Under the pieces are notes generated by a model. It saw only the letters and a list, made by a program, of their open reading frames with translations, was not told where the DNA came from and did not search any database. Positions 43,786 through 56,066 of a DNA stretch of 64,000 nt are shown here, in pieces. The translations under genes were made by a program, and so were the position numbers. The stretch covers positions 37,645,818 to 37,709,817 of the forward strand of contig ML662442.1 in the NCBI GenBank assembly GCA_007570785.1, given 5' to 3'. Every line of letters starts with the position of its first letter. Positions within the stretch are counted from its first letter, which is position 1. The stretch comes from Antilocapra americana. Lineage: Eukaryota > Chordata > Mammalia > Artiodactyla > Antilocapridae.

Positions 43786-44184
43786 TCTACAACAGACCCA
43801 GCTATAATCATACCGAGGGAAATAAGTCAGAAAAAAACAGACAGATACCACAGGATGTCACCTATCATTGGACAACTGGGAATGGATACCCATGAAGCAA
43901 CAAACAAAACAGAAACTCAAAAAGTTAGAAAATAAAATTGTAGTTACCAGAAGGGATAGATGGGAGAAGGTATCAATTAGCAAGGTGGGGGGGATTAACT
44001 AATCCACTATAATACATATAAAACAGGTAATCAAAAAGGAGCTGCTATAGATACAGAGCAAGGGAGGCCTACACAACACTCTGTAATAACCTATATGAGA
44101 AAGGACCTGAAGACGAATGGATATATGTAGCACTGGAAAAGATTCCCTACATCTACAAAAAAAAAAAAGACATTTTAAAACTTA
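43786..44184 (+). repeat. Array, leading monomer tail
   Basis: Only the L1 3' UTR part of a first unit: AATCATACCGAGGGAAATAA, TTGTAGTTACCAGAAGGGAT, then CTCTGTAATAACCTATATGA. Its linker is absent, so the array's left end is broken here or the unit is the founder. Confidence 0.75.
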
Positions 44185-44380
44185 CTCATATGTGAAATCA
44201 GTCGCCAGCCCAGGGCTGATGCTCGGGGCTGGTGCACCAAGATGACCCAGGGGGAGGGAATCAGGAGGGAGGAGGGAGGGGGGTTCTGGAGGGGGAGCAT
44301 ATGTAAACCCATGGCGGTTTCATGTCAATGTATGGCAAAACCAACACAATAAAGTAAAGAAAATTAAAAAAATAAATAAA
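44185..44380 (+). mobile_element. Young bovid L1 3' end inserted in the array
   Basis: CAGTCGCCAGCCCAGGGCTG through the G-rich block (44248-44300) to TGTATGGCAAAACCAACACA and an A-rich tail. Flanked by the 9-bp duplication TAAAACTTA at 44176-44184 and 44381-44389. It inserted after the array formed. Confidence 0.93.
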
Positions 44381-44433
44381 TAAAACTTAATTAAAACATA
44401 AAAATAAAATCAACTTAAAAAAAGACAAATAAT

Positions 44434-45747
44434 GAGACACAAGCTTCTGGGCGATTGTGCTGGCATACTCCACACTCGTTTACAACCCAGGAACACCACA
44501 TCCACCGAGGCTCTGATTTCTGCAGGAACTGGAAATGGGCGTGAAGAAGCCCTGCTGCCTTGTGGCCATCTCCCAAAGCAGCAACTTTAAAACCAATGCT
44601 TACTCTCACACAATATTCACAAGGACTGCGGGGCTTAAAGGACATCTCCAGTCACTAAATGTCCTGAAGAAGGTAATTAAAAAACAAAAAATTCAACATA
44701 TGGCCCCTTTTCAAGGCGCCAATATCAACAAGTAGATTTTATTACAACCATCAAAACCAAAAAGATGGTGCACAAAACGCCCAAATCATGCGGGATTACA
44801 AATCAAAGCTACCAGGACTCAACTCACCCCAGTCTGACCGGCCACCATCAGTGAGCTGTCAGAGAACACATGGTAGAGGGGACCTGGAGAAAGAGCAGCC
44901 TCCTGTGACGCTGGTGGGACGGAACTGGTACCAGCCCCCACACAGAGGGGTGTGCAGGGCCTGGACACGAAAACGCGAGCGGGCCACGGCCCTGCATCAA
45001 ACACTTAGAGAATACCAGGGGAAAACCAAACTTCAAAAAGAAACACACTCTAAAGCTGCTGAGGGCACAGTTACAATCACAAAAACCTGGAAACAAAGCA
45101 AAGCATCCACTGAGAATGAATTCACAAAGAGGAACTGCTACATGTCCACTACGGAGCACATCTTAACCATGAAACGGGGTGAAATAACACCAACGACGGC
45201 AAGCTACATGGAACTAGTTCTAAGCAAGACGAGAGAGGCAAGTCGGAACAAAAGTACAGATATCATATGATATCACTTATGTGAAACTGTTAGTTGCTCA
45301 GTTGTGTCCGAGTCTTTGCAGCCCCAGGCAAGAACACTGGAGTGAGTATCCATTCCCTTCTCCAGAGGATCTTCCTGAGCCAGGGGTCGAACCCACTCTA
45401 TAAGTAGAATATAAAAATTAATATCAAGAAGCCAGTTGACTCAAAAGTAACAGACTCACAAGACTAGAAAATAAAATTATATTTAACAAAGGGGAAAGAT
45501 GCAGGAAAGAGACAAATTAGGAGGCTGATATTAACAAACAGCAACTATTACTTATGAATACATAATCAATAAGGAAATAGGTATATGACAGGAGTTCTAC
45601 TAGACTTTGTGGAGTAACAGCTATGGGAAAATAATGAGGATCTCTCTCTATATGTATATGTGTAAATGTAAAAGTTCTATACACATACAACACATTTATC
45701 ATTTTATGTCGCTGTGACTCCAAGCAAAATGACACATTACCAAGAAG
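44434..45747 (+). repeat. Array monomer 1 (type A)
   Basis: Linker GAGACACAAGCTTCTGGGCG followed by type-A landmarks (GGAACACCACATCCACCGAG, CAGTCACTAAATGTCCTGAA). A Bov-tA fragment interrupts its L1 part. Without it the unit is about 1.19 kb. Confidence 0.82.
45283..45402 (-). mobile_element. Bov-tA SINE fragment, minus strand, in monomer 1
   Basis: GTTGCTCAGTTGTGTCCGAG, CCAGGCAAGAACACTGGAGT, TTCCTGAGCCAGGGGTCGAA. The central and terminal parts are shortened. Confidence 0.9.
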
Positions 45748-45911
45748 TGATGATACCTAAGCACTGGGGTGCATTTGGCACATTACAGGCTAATTTAAAC
45801 CCCACACCACAACTTCCACTGAAGCTCTGTTTGCAGAGGAAGCCGAGCTGGGCCGTGTAGAAATGCTGCCGCCTTGTGGCCATTTTCTGCAACAGCAGCT
45901 TAAAAGAAATG
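45748..45911 (+). repeat. Array monomer 2 (type B), linker only
   Basis: B-type linker with CCACAACTTCCACTGAAGCT, GAGCTGGGCCGTGTAGAAAT and CTGCCGCCTTGTGGCCATTT, broken by a BovB pair. Its 3' tail resumes at 48891. Confidence 0.78.
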
Positions 45912-47812
45912 GAACAAGGCAAAATGGTTGTTTGAGGAGGTCTTATAAATAACTGAAAAAAAGAAGAAGCAAAAGGGAAGGAGAAAAGGAAAGATATGCT
46001 AATCTGAGTGCAGAGTTTCAAAGAATAGCAAAATCCAGTAAGAAAGACTTCTTAATGAACAATGCAAAGAAATAGCAGAAAACAATAGAATGGGAAAGAC
46101 TATAGAGATCTTCTCAAGAAAATTAGAGATATTAAGGGAACATTTCATGCAAAGATGAGCACAATAAAGGACAGAAGTTTTATGGACCTAACAGAAGCAA
46201 TAGATACTAAGAAGAGGTGGCAGGAATACACAGAAGAACTTTAAAAAAAAAAGGGGGGGGGGTCTTCATGATGCAGATAAACCACAATGCAGTGATTACT
46301 CACCTAGAACCAGACATTCTAGAGCATGAAGTCAACTGTCCCTAGGAATCATACTACAAACAAATAGTGGAGGTAATGGAATTCCAGTTGAGCTATTTCA
46401 AAACCTAAAAGATGACACTATTAAAGTGCTACACTCAATATGCAAACAAATTTGGGAAACTCAGCAGTGGTCACAGGACTGGAAATGTTCAGTTTTTATT
46501 CCAATCCCAAAGAAAGGGAATGCCAAAGAATGTTCAAACTACTACACAATTGCACTCATTTCACACACTAGCAAGGTAATACTCAAAATCCTTCCATCCA
46601 GGATTCAACAATATGTGAACCACAACTTCCAGATGTACAAGCTGGATTTAGAAAAGGCAGAGGAACAGAGATCAAACTGAGAACATCTCTTGGATCACAG
46701 AAAAAGCAAGGGATTCCAGAAAAACATCTACTTCTGCTTCACTGACTATGCTAAAACCTTTGACTGTGTGAATCACAACAAACTGTGGAAAATTCTTACA
46801 GAGATAGGAATACCAGACAGCATTACCTAACTCCTAAGAAACTGTATGCAGGTAAAGAAGCAAGAGTTAGAACGGGAAATGGAACAATGGACTAGTTTCA
46901 AATTGAGAAAGTAGTACGTCAAGGCTGTATACTGTCACCCTGCTTATTGAACTTCTAGGCAGAGTATATCATTTGGAATGCCAGGCTGGATAAAGCACAA
47001 AGTGAAATCAAGATTGTCGAGAAAAATATCAACAACCTCAGATATGCAGATGACACCACCCTTACGGCAGAAAACAAAGGGTCACTAAACAAAGGGTCAC
47101 CTCTTGATGAAGGTGACAGAGTAGAGTGAAAGAGCTGGCAACATTCAAAAAACTAAGATCATGGCATCCGGTCCCATCACTTCATGGCAAGTAGATGGGG
47201 CAAAATGCAAAGAGTGACAGACTTTATTTTCTTGGGCTCCAAAAATCACTGCAGATGGTGACCTGCCATGAAATGTAAAAATTCCTGCTCCCTGGAAGAA
47301 AGGCTACAATAAATCTAGACAGCATATCAAAAAGCAGAGATGTCACTTTGCCGACAAAGTTTCATACAGTCAAAGCTATGGATTTTTTAATCCAGTAGTC
47401 ATGTACAGATGTGAGAGTAGGACTATACAGAAGGCTGAGCACCAAAGAATTGATGCTTTCCAACTCTGGTGCTGGAGAAGACTCTTGAGAGTCTCTTAGA
47501 AAGCAAGGAAATCAAACCAGTCAATTCTAAAGGAAATCAACCCTGAATAATCATTGAAGGACTGAATCTGAAGCTCCAATATATGTCCACCTGATGTGAA
47601 GAGCCAACACACTGAAAAAGACTCTGATGCTGGGAAAGATTGAGAGTAGGAGGAAAAGGGGGCAACACAAGATGGGATGAGTTAAACAGCATTATCGACG
47701 CAATGGACATGAGTTTGAGAAAATTCCAGGTGAGAGTGAAGGACAGGGAAGCCTAATGTACTCAATCCCTGGGTGCAAAGAGTCAGACATGACTGAGCAA
47801 CTCAGTTGAGTT
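45912..47812 (+). mobile_element. BovB LINE, plus strand, decayed; left arm of a tail-to-tail pair
   Basis: Starts near the end of the endonuclease/linker region (GGCAAAATGGTTGTTTGAGG) and runs to the 3' tail at about 47810 (TGACTGAGCAACTCAGTTGA). Many stops and indels; the RT motif YADDTTL is still legible near 47040. It ends abutting the minus-strand BovB. Confidence 0.92.
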
Positions 47813-48890
47813 CGGTTCAGTCGCTCAGTCATGTCTGACACTTTGCGACCCCATGGACTGCAGCATGCCAGGCTTCCCTGTCCATCACCAACTTCTGGAG
47901 TTTCCTCAAACTCATGTCCATCGAGTTGGTGATGCCATCCAGCCATCTCATCCTCTGTCATCCCCTTCTCCTCCCGCCTTCAATCTTTCCCAGCATCAGA
48001 GTCTTTTCAGTGAGTCAGTTCTTTGCATCAGGTGGCCAAAGTATTGGAATTTCAGCTTCAGCATCAATCCTTCCAAAGAATATTCAGGACTGATTTCCTT
48101 TAGGATGGACTTGTTTGATCTCCTTGCAGTCCAGAGATTCTCAAGAGTCTTCTCCAACACCACAGTTCAAAAGCATCAATTCTTCAGCGCTCAGCTTTCT
48201 TTATAGTCCAACTCTCACATCCATACATGACTAATGGAAAAACCATAGCGTTGACTAGATGGACCTTTGTTGGCAAAGTAATGTCTCTGCTTTTTAATAT
48301 GTTGTCTAGGTTGGTCATAACTTTCCTTCCAAGGAGCAAGCTTCTTTTAATTTCCTGGCTGCAGTCACCATCTGCAGTGATTTTTGAGCCCCCCAAAATA
48401 AAGTCTGTCACTGTTTCCACTGTTTCCCATCTATCTGCCATGAAGTGATGGGATCAGATGCCTCAATCTTAGTTTTCTGAATGTTGAATTTTAAGCCAAC
48501 TTTTTCACTCTCCTTTTTCACTTTCATCAAGAGGCTCTTTAGTTCCTCTTTGCTTTCTGCCATAAGGGTGATGTCATCTGCATATCTGAGGTTATTGATA
48601 TTTCTCCCAGCAATCGTGATTCCAGCTTGCACTTCATCCAGCCTGGCATTTTGCATAATGTACTCCGCATATAAGTTAAATAAGTAGGGTGACAATATAC
48701 AGCCTTGACACACTCCTTTCCCGATTTGGAACCTGTCTGTTGTTCCAGGTACAGCTCTAACTGTTCCTTCTTGACCTGCAGACAGATTTCTCAGGAAGCA
48801 GGTCAGGTGGTCTGGTATCCCATCTCTTAGAGAATTTTCCACAGTTTGTTGTGATCCACATAGTCAAAGGCTTTGGTGTAGTCAAAAAAG
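47813..48890 (-). mobile_element. BovB LINE, minus strand; right arm of a tail-to-tail pair
   Basis: Reversed tail at 47813 (GGTTCAGTCGCTCAGTCATG), then RT. A 144-codon frame (48842..48408, minus) reads CFLRNLSAGQEGTVRAVPGT and LRYADDITLMAESKEELKSL, with an intact YADD. Less decayed than its plus-strand partner. Confidence 0.93.
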
Positions 48891-49387
48891 CATAAAGAAG
48901 AAGTGGGATGTGTCCACAATGGCATATACTTAGTTAAGAAAAAGAATGAGACACTTCTACTGCAGTAATGTACATGGACCTTGTTGTAATCATACCGAGT
49001 GAAGTAGGTCAGAAAAAAAAAAAGAGACAAATATCATTATTGCTGAAATCATAAAATTGATGCCCATGAACCAAGTGAACAAAGAGAAAAGATCCACAAA
49101 ATTAGGAAACAAATTTAGGGTTACCTAAAAAGGGGGAAATGGGGAAAGGTAACAATTAGCGGGTTGATATTAGCAAATGCACAATAATACATGTAAAACA
49201 GATGATAAACAAGGACGCACTGTAGGGCAAGGGAGGTCTACACAACACCCTGTCATACCCTGTGTACAAAAACAATACGTGCTGAATGCAGAACTGGCAA
49301 CGCTTCTCTACACCTATATTAAACACATTTAAAAATAATTTATTCCATCAAAAAATAAAAACTAAATTATAAAACAAATACATAAAT
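48891..49387 (+). repeat. Array monomer 2, L1 tail
   Basis: L1 3' UTR sequence after the BovB pair: AATCATACCGAGTGAAGTAG, GGGTTACCTAAAAAGGGGGA, GATGATAAACAAGGACGCAC. Together with 45748-45911 this unit has lost about 500 bp. Confidence 0.78.
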
Positions 49388-50540
49388 GAGACACAAGCTT
49401 ATGGGCGCTGTGCTGGCACACCACTTCCATTAAGACTCTGCTTTCTGTAGTAACCACCACTCGGCATGCGACACACTGCCGCCATGTGGCCATTTTCTGA
49501 AACAGCAACTCTAAAGCCAATGCTTACGGGCGCACAGTCTTCACAAGGGCTGCCAGGCTATGACGTCTGCTGTCACTAACTGGCCTGAAGAAGGTAATGG
49601 AAACAAATCCAACACATGGCCCACTTTCAGGGAGTCAATTTCAGCAAGTCACTTTTATGACCACCCTTTAATAAAAAAAAAAAAAAAGAGCGCATGAAAT
49701 TGTGCACAAAAATCATCAGTTCTTAGAGACACGCAAAGCAAAACTACGATGCGGGGCCAGCTCACCGAAGCTGAACGGCCGTCATCAAGGAGTCCTCAGA
49801 GAACCCACGGTGGAGCGGGCCAGGCGGGTGGGATGACACTGCAAGCAGCGCCCGCACACAACAGTACGTGGCTGTCTTTCAAAACAAATAAAGCCACCAA
49901 TGACCCAGTATTCCCTGGCTAGAGAGAAGACCCGAAAAGAACCAGAATTTGAGAAGAAACAGCACCCAAAGAGGCCGTGGGGCGGGTACACTAGCAGAGA
50001 TTTGGAAACAAAGTGTCCGTCAAGGAGAAATGTGGAAAGAGGAACTGCTAATGTCCACAGGGAGCATACGTCAGGATGAAAGGGGACCAAAGGCAGCAAC
50101 CTCCGTGGACCTATTAATACTTCTAACCATGCTGAGAAAGGTAACTCAGCATAAACAGACACATATCATACAATGAGACCTATAGGTGGAATCTAAAAAT
50201 TAATACCAAGAAACCAACTGACCAAACAGACTTACAGGAGTTGATAACAAAATTATTGTTAACAAACAGGAGAGATGCAGGGAAGGGATAAGTAAGGAAG
50301 GAGCGATTAACAAATAGAAACAATTTCATAAAAGATATATAATTAACAAGGACATAGTATACCAAGAGAGGTCTATTCAACATTTCACAATACGCTCTGT
50401 GAGAAAATATCTATTGAAGATCAATAGATAAATGTATATGTGGAAGTATAAAAGATTGTGTACACAAACAACACATAGAACGCCATATATATCAGTGCTG
50501 CTCCAAGCAAAACTATACATTAACTGACAAAAAAAAAAGT
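49388..50540 (+). repeat. Array monomer 3 (type A)
   Basis: A 1153-bp uninterrupted unit: GAGACACAAGCTTATGGGCG, CACTGCCGCCATGTGGCCAT, GTGCACAAAAATCATCAGTT, then the L1 3' UTR. Best uninterrupted type-A example. Confidence 0.85.
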
Positions 50541-51686
50541 GAAAAGACACAAGCTTTGAGGTGTTGCTTCTGGCACATTCTACTCTAACATAAAACCCCA
50601 AACCAGGACTTCCCCTGAGGCTGTTTGCCAGAGGAAGCAGAGCTGGGCTGCGGAGACGTGCTGCCACCTTGTGTCTGCTTTCTGCAACAGCAACGTGAAA
50701 ACCAGGAACGGCTGGGCTATAAAGGTACTTGTCCTGAAAAATTTCCAGAGGTAAGTACTCCAAAAGAAATCTTTAAAGAAGCCTAGAGTTTCATCAAGCA
50801 GTAAGAAAAAGCAGATACTACTGACACAATTTTTTCAAAAGCATATGAAGTGATGCAGAAAACCACTAATTATTAGAGACATGCAAACCAAGACCCCAAA
50901 GCAGGATCATCTTGCAACAGTCAGAATAGCCATTATCAAAATGTCTACAAACAATAAATGCTAGAGTGAGGGTCGACAAAAGGGGACCATTTTATATGCC
51001 AGTGGCATTTAAATGGTAACAGCCACAGACAATAGTATGAAATTGGCCTTAAAAGGTAAAAACAGAGCTACCATATATTTCAGAAGTCACACTCCTAAGA
51101 GCATATTCAAATGCCACCGGAATTCTAAAAGAATCTTGCACCCAAAGTGCACCTCAGCACCATTTTCAATAGACAAGCTTTTGTAAACAAGCAAAATACC
51201 CAAGGATAGATGAATGCATATAGAAGAAATGGTACATGCCTAAAATGGCATATTACTCAGTGATGAAAAAATGAGAAAATGCCAACTGCAGCCACATACA
51301 CGGACCTAGACATAAAAAAAGACAAATTACGCTTATCAGTGGAAGCTGAAAACTGATGGAAAAGTTCACGAACCAACTGACAAAGGAGAAACAGATTCAC
51401 AAAGTTAGAAAACACAATTAGGATTACCAAAAGGGAAAGGTGGGGGTAAGAATCAGTTAAGAGCTTGTGTAACATTCCACAATAATATGTATAAAATAGG
51501 TAATCAACAGGGACCTGCAGTAGAGCAAGGGAGGTCTACACAACACTCTGAGATAACCTATATGAGAAAAGAAGCCAAAGTGAATGGATATATAGAGAGA
51601 ACTGAGAAAGATGCTCTACACACACAAAAACATTTTTAAAACAACTTACTAAATTAAAAACTAAATTAACAAAAACAAGAGGTAAC
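50541..51686 (+). repeat. Array monomer 4 (type B)
   Basis: A 1146-bp uninterrupted unit: ACACAAGCTTTGAGGTGTTG, GTGCTGCCACCTTGTGTCTG, CTTTAAAGAAGCCTAGAGTT, AATAGCCATTATCAAAATGT, CAAACAATAAATGCTAGAGT. Best uninterrupted type-B example. Adjacent to monomer 3 with no spacer. Confidence 0.85.
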
Positions 51687-53102
51687 GAGACACAAGCTTA
51701 TGGGTATTTGTCCTGGCACGCGCCACACTTACTCACCACTCAGGAACACCACTTTCACTAATGCTCTGCTTTCTGTAGTAAGCAGAGTTGGGCATGAAGA
51801 AATCTTGCTCCCTCGGGGGCATTTTCCAAAACAGCAACTTTAAAACCAACTCTTACATGCATGCTAAGTTGATTAGGCCGTGTCCCACTCTGTGACGCTA
51901 GGGATCAGAGATCACAGGCTCCTCTGCCATGGGGCTCTCCAGGCAAGAATACTAAATGGATTGCCATTCCCGTCTCCTGAGTATCTTCCCAACCCAGGGG
52001 TTGAACCCATGTCTCTTACGTCTCCCGCACTGACAGGAGGGTCCTTTATCACTAGCACCACCAGGGAAGCTAAACCCAAAGCTTAGACGCTGGCAATACT
52101 CACGAGAAGAGCAGAGCTATAAACGACACCACCTGTCACTAAATGTCCTGAAGACATAATTGAAAAAATTTAACACATGGCCCACTTTCAAGGAGCCAAT
52201 TTCAACAAGTCAATTTATTACCACTTGAAAAAAAGCCACATGAAATGGTGCACAAACTCCAGGTTCTTAGAGACATGCCAATCAAAACTACCAAGAGGGC
52301 TCACCCCACCCCAGTCTGAATGGCCATCATCAGTGAGTCTTCACAGAATACAAGACAGAGAGGCCCTGAAGAAAAGGAAAGCCTCCAAAGGAGGCCATGG
52401 GATGAAACTGCTGACAACCCCCACACAGAACAGCATGCGGGCGCCTGAAAGGAAAACTAAGCTACCTATGAACCAGCAGTCAATGCCTAAGGGAATATCT
52501 AGGCAAACCAGAATTCAAAAAGTATGCACCCAAATCTGCAGCAGATCACCAGTTACAACAGCCAAGATCTGGAAACAAAGTATCCGTCCAGATGAATGCA
52601 TAAAGAGGAACTGCTAGACGTCCACCAGGAACACGACTCAGTCATGAAACAGAATGAAATAATAACAACCGCAGAAACCCACTCAGGCCTAGTTCTAACC
52701 ACGCTAAGAAGGGCAACTAAGAAGAAAAAGACAGATAACACTTACAGGCATAATCTAAAAAGTAACACCAAGAAACCAATGGACCAAAGAGAAACAGACT
52801 CACAAAACTCCCCAATAATATTATCGTTATACAGGTGAAAGATACAGGGATCAATGAGGAAGGTTGGGATTAACAAATAGAAACCATTTTTATAAAATAC
52901 ATAATTAACAAGGACACAGGTATACCAAGGGAGGTCTACTCAACATTCTGTAATAACACCTATGAGAAAAATCAATATATATCTATATGTGAAAATGTAA
53001 AAGACTGTGCACACATGTGACATATACAGCTCCATATATCAGTGCTACTCCAGGCAAAACTAAACATCAAACTGACCAAAAAAAAAAAAAAGAAGAAGTA
53101 AC
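51687..53102 (+). repeat. Array monomer 5 (type A)
   Basis: GAGACACAAGCTTATGGGTA start; type-A signals AGGAGCCAATTTCAACAAGT and AATGGCCATCATCAGTGAGT. Contains a Bov-tA insertion; about 1.19 kb without it. Confidence 0.83.
51850..52075 (-). mobile_element. Bov-tA SINE, minus strand, in monomer 5
   Basis: TTAGGCCGTGTCCCACTCTG, CCAGGCAAGAATACTAAATG, CAGGGGTTGAACCCATGTCT, ending CACCACCAGGGAAGC. Confidence 0.9.
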
Positions 53103-54277
53103 GAGACCCAAGCTTTTGGGGTGTTGCTCCTGGTACACTGCAGTTTAAGGTACGGTCCCAACCAGCACTTCCGCTGAGGCTGTTTGCCACAGTAAGCAGC
53201 ACCGGCAGCGAAGAAATGCTGGCACCTTGTGGCCACTTTCTGCAACAGCAACCTGAAAACCGTCCTTAAAGGGACTTAATAGTCACAAGGAGGACCAGGC
53301 TGTAAGACACCTGTTTCTCAACAAATTTTCCGGGAGTAACTATCAGAAAAGAAATCTCTACAAAAACAGAGTTTCAATAATATATATGACATGGCAGACA
53401 CGACTCACAATATTTGAGGGAAAAAATGAACATAAAATGATGCACATAATCAGGAATTATTAGAGACATGCAAACAAAGATTACATAAGGGAGCAGCACC
53501 TCAGAGCGCTCAGAATGACCACCATCAAAATCCCTACCCACCAAAGGTCACAGTGGGGTCAATGAAAAGGGGACCCTCCTGAATTGCCTATGGTATGCAA
53601 ATGGCAAGAGCCCCAACAGAGCACAGTATGGAACGGCCTTTAGAAGTTAAAGAGCGAGCGCTCACATTACAGCTGCCCCCCTAGCAGGAGCTATTTGAAC
53701 GTCACTAGAGTTCTAAAAGAATCTTGCACCCAAGTCTGCACTACACCACCCCTTCCAATAGCCAAGACCTGGAAGCAACCAAGACGTCCAAACTGATCGA
53801 ATGCAGAAAGAAAAAGTGGTACTTGCCCACAACGGCATACTGCTCAGTCATGAGACAATGACACAGTGCCAACTACAGTAACACATAAGGATTTCTTGTA
53901 ATTATACTGAATGAGGTCAGTAGGGGAAAAGAGACAAATAACGCTTATTGGTGGAAGCTTAAATTCATGCCCATAAACCAACTGACAAAAGAGAAACAGA
54001 CTCACAAAATTAAAAAAAAAAAAATTAGGGTTACAGAAGGGAAAGGTGTCAATTAGAAGGTTTGGGTTAACAAATCCACAACAATACAGATAAAATAGGT
54101 AATCAACACGGACCTGCTGTAGAGCAAGTGGGGCCTATACAACACTGTATGATAACCTATATGAGAAAAGAATCCAAAGGTGAAGATACATATAGAACTG
54201 AAAAAGATTCTCTACACTAACAGGAAATGGAAAATTTTACAATAACTTTTTCTTTAAAAAATTAAATTAATAAAACT
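53103..54277 (+). repeat. Array monomer 6 (type B)
   Basis: GAGACCCAAGCTTTTGGGGT, GCTGGCACCTTGTGGCCACT, then CCTACCCACCAAAGGTCACA in place of the L1 segment, and the L1 3' UTR ending near CTATATGAGAAAAGAATCCA. Confidence 0.83.
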
Positions 54278-54339
54278 GCAATTTCCACACTAATGTACAA
54301 CTCAGAACACCATTTCCACTATGGCTTGGTCTCTGAGGT
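54278..54339 (+). repeat. Array monomer 7 (type A), linker start
   Basis: Short piece of type-A linker (AACACCATTTCCACTATGGC) before a BovB pair interrupts it. The unit resumes after 58745. Confidence 0.7.
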
Positions 54340-56066
54340 AATGCAATGAAATAGAGGAAAACAATAGAATGGAAAAGACTAGAGATCTCTTTAAGAAAAT
54401 CAGAGAAACAGAGGGACATTTCATGCAAAAATGGGCACAGTAAAGGACAGAAACAGTATGAACCCAACAAAAGCATAAGATAGTAGGAATAGGTAGCAAG
54501 AATACACAGGAAAACTATACAAAAAAAGATCTTCATGACCCAGATAACCATGATGATGTGATCACTCACCTAAAGCCAGACATCCTGGAATGCAAGGTCA
54601 AGTGGGCCTTAGGAAGCATCACTACAAAAACCTAGTAGAAGTGATGGAATTTCAGCCGAGCTATTTCAAACCCTAAAAGATGATGTGTGCACTCAATATG
54701 TAAGGAAATTTGGAAAACTCAGCAGTGGCCACAGAACTGGAAAAGGTCAGTTTTCATTCCAATCCCAAAGAAAGGCAATGCCAAAGAATGTTCAAACTAC
54801 TGATCAATTGGACGCATCGCACACACCAGCAAAGCAATGCTCAAAATTCTCCAAGCCAGGCTTCAACAGTACCTGAATTGTGAACTTCCAGATGCTCAAG
54901 CTGGATTTAGAAAAGGCAGAGGAACCAGAGATCAAACTGTCAACATCTGCTGGATCATTGAAAAAGCAAGAGAGTTCCAGAAAAATATCTCCTTCTGCTT
55001 CACTGACTACACTAAAACCTCTGATTGTGAGGATTGCAACAAACTGGAAAATTATTCAAGAGATGGAAATATCTGCCCCCCTTACCTGCCTCCTGAGAAA
55101 CCTGTATGCAGGTCAAGATGCAACAGAACTGGACATGGAACAATAGACTGGTTCCAAATTGGGAAAGGAGTATGTCAAGGCTGTATACTGTCATCCTGCT
55201 TATTTGACTTACATGCAGAGTACATCATGCAAAATGCAGGGCTGGATGAAGCACAAACTGGAATCAATATTGCCAGGAGGAATATCAATAACCTCAGATA
55301 CACAGATGACACCACCCTTATGGCAGAAAGTGAAGAGGAACTAAAGAGCCTCTTGATGAAGGTGAAAAAGGAGAGTGAAAAGGCTGGCTTAAAACTCAAC
55401 ATTCAAAAAACTAATAAGATCATGGCGTCTGGTCCCATTACTTCATGGCAAATAGATGGGGAAACAATGGAAATAGTAACAGACTTTATTTTCTTGAGCT
55501 ACAAAAATCACTGTGGATGGTGACTACCGCCATGCAATTAAATGATGCTTGCTCCTTAGAAGAAATGCTATGATGAACTTTAACAGAGTATTAAAAAGCA
55601 GAGACATCACTTTACCAACGAAGCTGCATTTAGACAAACCTATAGTTTCCGGTAAGTCATGTATGAATGTGAGAGTTGGACCAAAACCAAGCTGAGTGCT
55701 GAAGAACTGGTGCTTTCCAACTGTGGTGCTGTAGAGACTCGAAGTCCCTTGGACTGCAAGGAGATCCAGCCAGTCTATACTAAAGGGAATCAACCCTGAA
55801 TACTCACTGGAAGGACTGATACTGAATTTGAAACTCCATTACTCTGGCCACCTGATAAAAAGAGCTGACTCAATGGAAGAGTCCCCAATGCTGGGAAAGA
55901 CTGAGGGTAGGAGAAGAAGGGGACGACAGAGGAGGAGGTGGTTGGATGGCATCACCGACTTGATGGACATGAGTCTGAGCAAACTCCAGGAGATACTGAA
56001 GGACAGTGAAGTCTGGGGTGCTACAGTCCATGGGGTCACAAAGAGCTGGACACAACTGAGCAACCA
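54340..56066 (+). mobile_element. BovB LINE, plus strand; left arm of a second tail-to-tail pair
   Basis: Sense BovB from the segment reading as MKYR-like linker (GCAATGAAATAGAGGAAAAC) to the 3' tail near 56060. A 228-codon frame (54837..55523) covers much of the RT: QIGKGVCQGCILSSCLFDLH, but the catalytic YADD is YTDD. Ends against the minus-strand copy. Confidence 0.93.

Noticed and set aside
44788..45270. 160-codon plus-strand frame
   Set aside because: It lies in array monomer 1; the corresponding frames in sister monomers are broken, so it is not conserved coding.
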